This document shows positions 42,431-43,283 of a stretch of 43,283 nt of DNA, piece by piece. The position numbers and the translations under genes were made by a program. Position 1 is the first letter of the stretch; each line of letters starts with the position of its first letter. The DNA comes from Candidatus Acidiferrales bacterium (GTDB lineage Bacteria > Acidobacteriota > Terriglobia > Acidiferrales > UBA7541): positions 1-43,283 of the forward strand of contig JASHQB010000159.1 in the NCBI GenBank assembly GCA_030037775.1. The letters run 5' to 3'. The notes beneath the pieces were generated by a model. That model worked only from the letters and a program-made list of their open reading frames with translations. It was not told the DNA's origin and did not search any database.

Positions 42431-42876
42431 AGCTCCAGGGTACCGCGCTTCTTCCCGCCCCGCGCGAACGCGTCTGGCAATCACTCACCGATCCCGACTT
42501 CCTCGCAAAATGCTTGCCCGGCGCCCAGGAACTCACGCCCGACGGTCCCGGCCGCTACAAAGTCGCTCTCAAAATGGGCATCGCTGCTTTCTCAGGAAAG
42601 TTTCAGGGCGCCGTACAGCTCGCCGAACAGCATCCCCCGGAATCGTTCAAGATGAGCGTCGAAGGCCGCGGCGCGCCCGGCTTCGTGAAAGGGGAGGGAA
42701 CTCTCACTTTCGGCGAAAAGAGCGGCCACACTGAACTGCAGTACAATGGAGAGGCGCAAGTCGGCGGCGTGATCGCATCCGTCGGCAGCCGCATGATCGA
42801 AGCCGCGGCCAAGAAAATCATTCAGCAGTTTTTCGACGCAGCCGCCGCCGAATTGCGCGCCGCGGGGAAAAAATGA
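42427..42876 (+). CDS. coxG: CoxG-like SRPBCC-fold protein
   Basis: A 149-residue protein with the SRPBCC/Bet v1-like fold of the carbon monoxide dehydrogenase subunit G family. MKLQGTALLPAPRERVWQSL, DPDFLAKCLPGAQEL and the C-terminal GSRMIEAAAKKIIQQFF are typical. In Oligotropha CoxG helps anchor the enzyme to the membrane; here no extra membrane tail is seen. It is the last gene of the cox-like operon. No coxD, coxE or coxF maturation genes follow within the window. Confidence 0.9.
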   Translation: MKLQGTALLPAPRERVWQSLTDPDFLAKCLPGAQELTPDGPGRYKVALKMGIAAFSGKFQGAVQLAEQHPPESFKMSVEGRGAPGFVKGEGTLTFGEKSGHTELQYNGEAQVGGVIASVGSRMIEAAAKKIIQQFFDAAAAELRAAGKK

Positions 42877-43029
42877 ACCCCGTTGCAATTCACATCGCGA
42901 AAATCCAAGGACGTGCCCAAGCGCGTAATCTAGGCGAATACGCCGTTGTTGCGCGTTTCATATGACGGAATCTGTGAACCGGTGTCATGCATCAATTCAG
43001 TTGGTTCTTATCGTTTTGAGGAGAGGATC

Positions 43030-43283
43030 ATGAAGAAAATAGGAGTCCTGTGCAGTGCGTTCTTAATGCTGGCTGGCCTTTCTCTGGCCGCTGGGAAGCA
43101 GCAGACCTTCACCGGCGCCATCAGCGACAGCATGTGCGGTGCGCAGCACATGATGGAGGGCTCCGCCAAGGACTGCACCCTCAAGTGCGTCGATGGTGGC
43201 AGCAAATTTATCCTGGTCGATTCCAAGGGCAAGATCTATCAGCTCAGCGATCAGACCAAGCCTCGCGCTTTCGCCGGCGCCAG
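43030..43283 (+). CDS. Small secreted protein, C-terminus cut by window edge
   Basis: The ATG at 43030 follows GAGGAGAGG (43017-43026). The translated 84 residues start with a signal peptide (MKKIGVLCSAFLMLAGLSLA, cleavage around Ala-Ala-Gly). TFTGAISDSMCGAQHMM follows, then two more Cys residues in DCTLKCVDGGSKFILV. The Cys-x-x-x-His and paired Cys suggest a metal or disulfide site. I associate this pattern with small exported proteins common in Acidobacteriota, function unknown. The frame runs off the end. The 153 bases before it, after coxG, hold no promoter I can support. Confidence 0.7.
   Translation, partial: MKKIGVLCSAFLMLAGLSLAAGKQQTFTGAISDSMCGAQHMMEGSAKDCTLKCVDGGSKFILVDSKGKIYQLSDQTKPRAFAGA

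Overview
The window looks like chromosomal DNA of a GC-rich, Gram-negative bacterium, most likely an Acidobacteriota (subdivision-1-like). This is inferred from outer-membrane functions (LptE, SurA, a stand-alone heptose-phosphate adenylyltransferase), a CdnL-type CarD protein, form II carbon-monoxide-dehydrogenase-like genes, and a small secreted Cys-containing protein of a kind I associate with Acidobacteriota. No rRNA, tRNA, insertion sequence, prophage or CRISPR array was seen. Genes are tightly packed, often with ATGA or GTGA stop/start overlaps, and TTG/GTG starts are common.

Layout. 1-2032: a partial prepilin peptidase (minus) divergent from an alpha/beta hydrolase (plus). 2051-7511 (minus): an acyl-CoA/branched-chain catabolic cluster of carboxyltransferase, HMG-CoA-lyase-like enzyme and enoyl-CoA hydratase, followed across a gap with inverted repeats by a YbgC-like thioesterase and histidine ammonia-lyase. 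7583-9142: a promoter, a possible 17-codon leader ORF, a GNAT acetyltransferase, and on the minus strand a B12-binding mutase subunit. 9328-16920 (plus): hldE2-type gene, mfd, SurA-like foldase, YhaM-like HD exonuclease, an orphan BlaI/MecI regulator and a DusB-type tRNA dihydrouridine synthase. 16933-20456: rsmI, fmdB-like zinc ribbon, galU and tsaD. 20501-22407 (minus): a J-domain protein coupled to a beta-propeller protein. 22673-26295: hydantoinase/oxoprolinase-type hyuA-hyuB. 26436-26960: carD. 27118-32687 (plus): tsaB, rimI, a YdcH-like small protein, psd, pssA, an aspartate-semialdehyde-dehydrogenase-like protein without the expected Cys, lptE and holA, facing rpsT. 33234-38402 (plus): TPM-domain protein, nucleotidyltransferase-like protein, lemA, phoH, ybeY and corC. 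38577-42876: coxS-coxL-coxM-coxG. 43030-end: a partial secreted protein.

Much of the window is housekeeping: transcription-coupled repair, tRNA modification (TsaB, TsaD, Dus), ribosome maturation (RsmI, RimI, YbeY, S20), lipid synthesis (Psd, PssA), and LPS export. Accessory chemistry comes from the carboxylase/lyase cluster, the hyuAB pair and the cox-like molybdenum hydroxylase. I found no clear-cut new defence or mobile system. The most unusual items are the J-domain/propeller pair, the Cys-less dehydrogenase homologue in the lipid operon, the orphan BlaI gene in an mfd-surA operon, the leader ORF before the GNAT gene, the apparent CTG start of the fmdB-like gene, and several nearly leaderless promoters.
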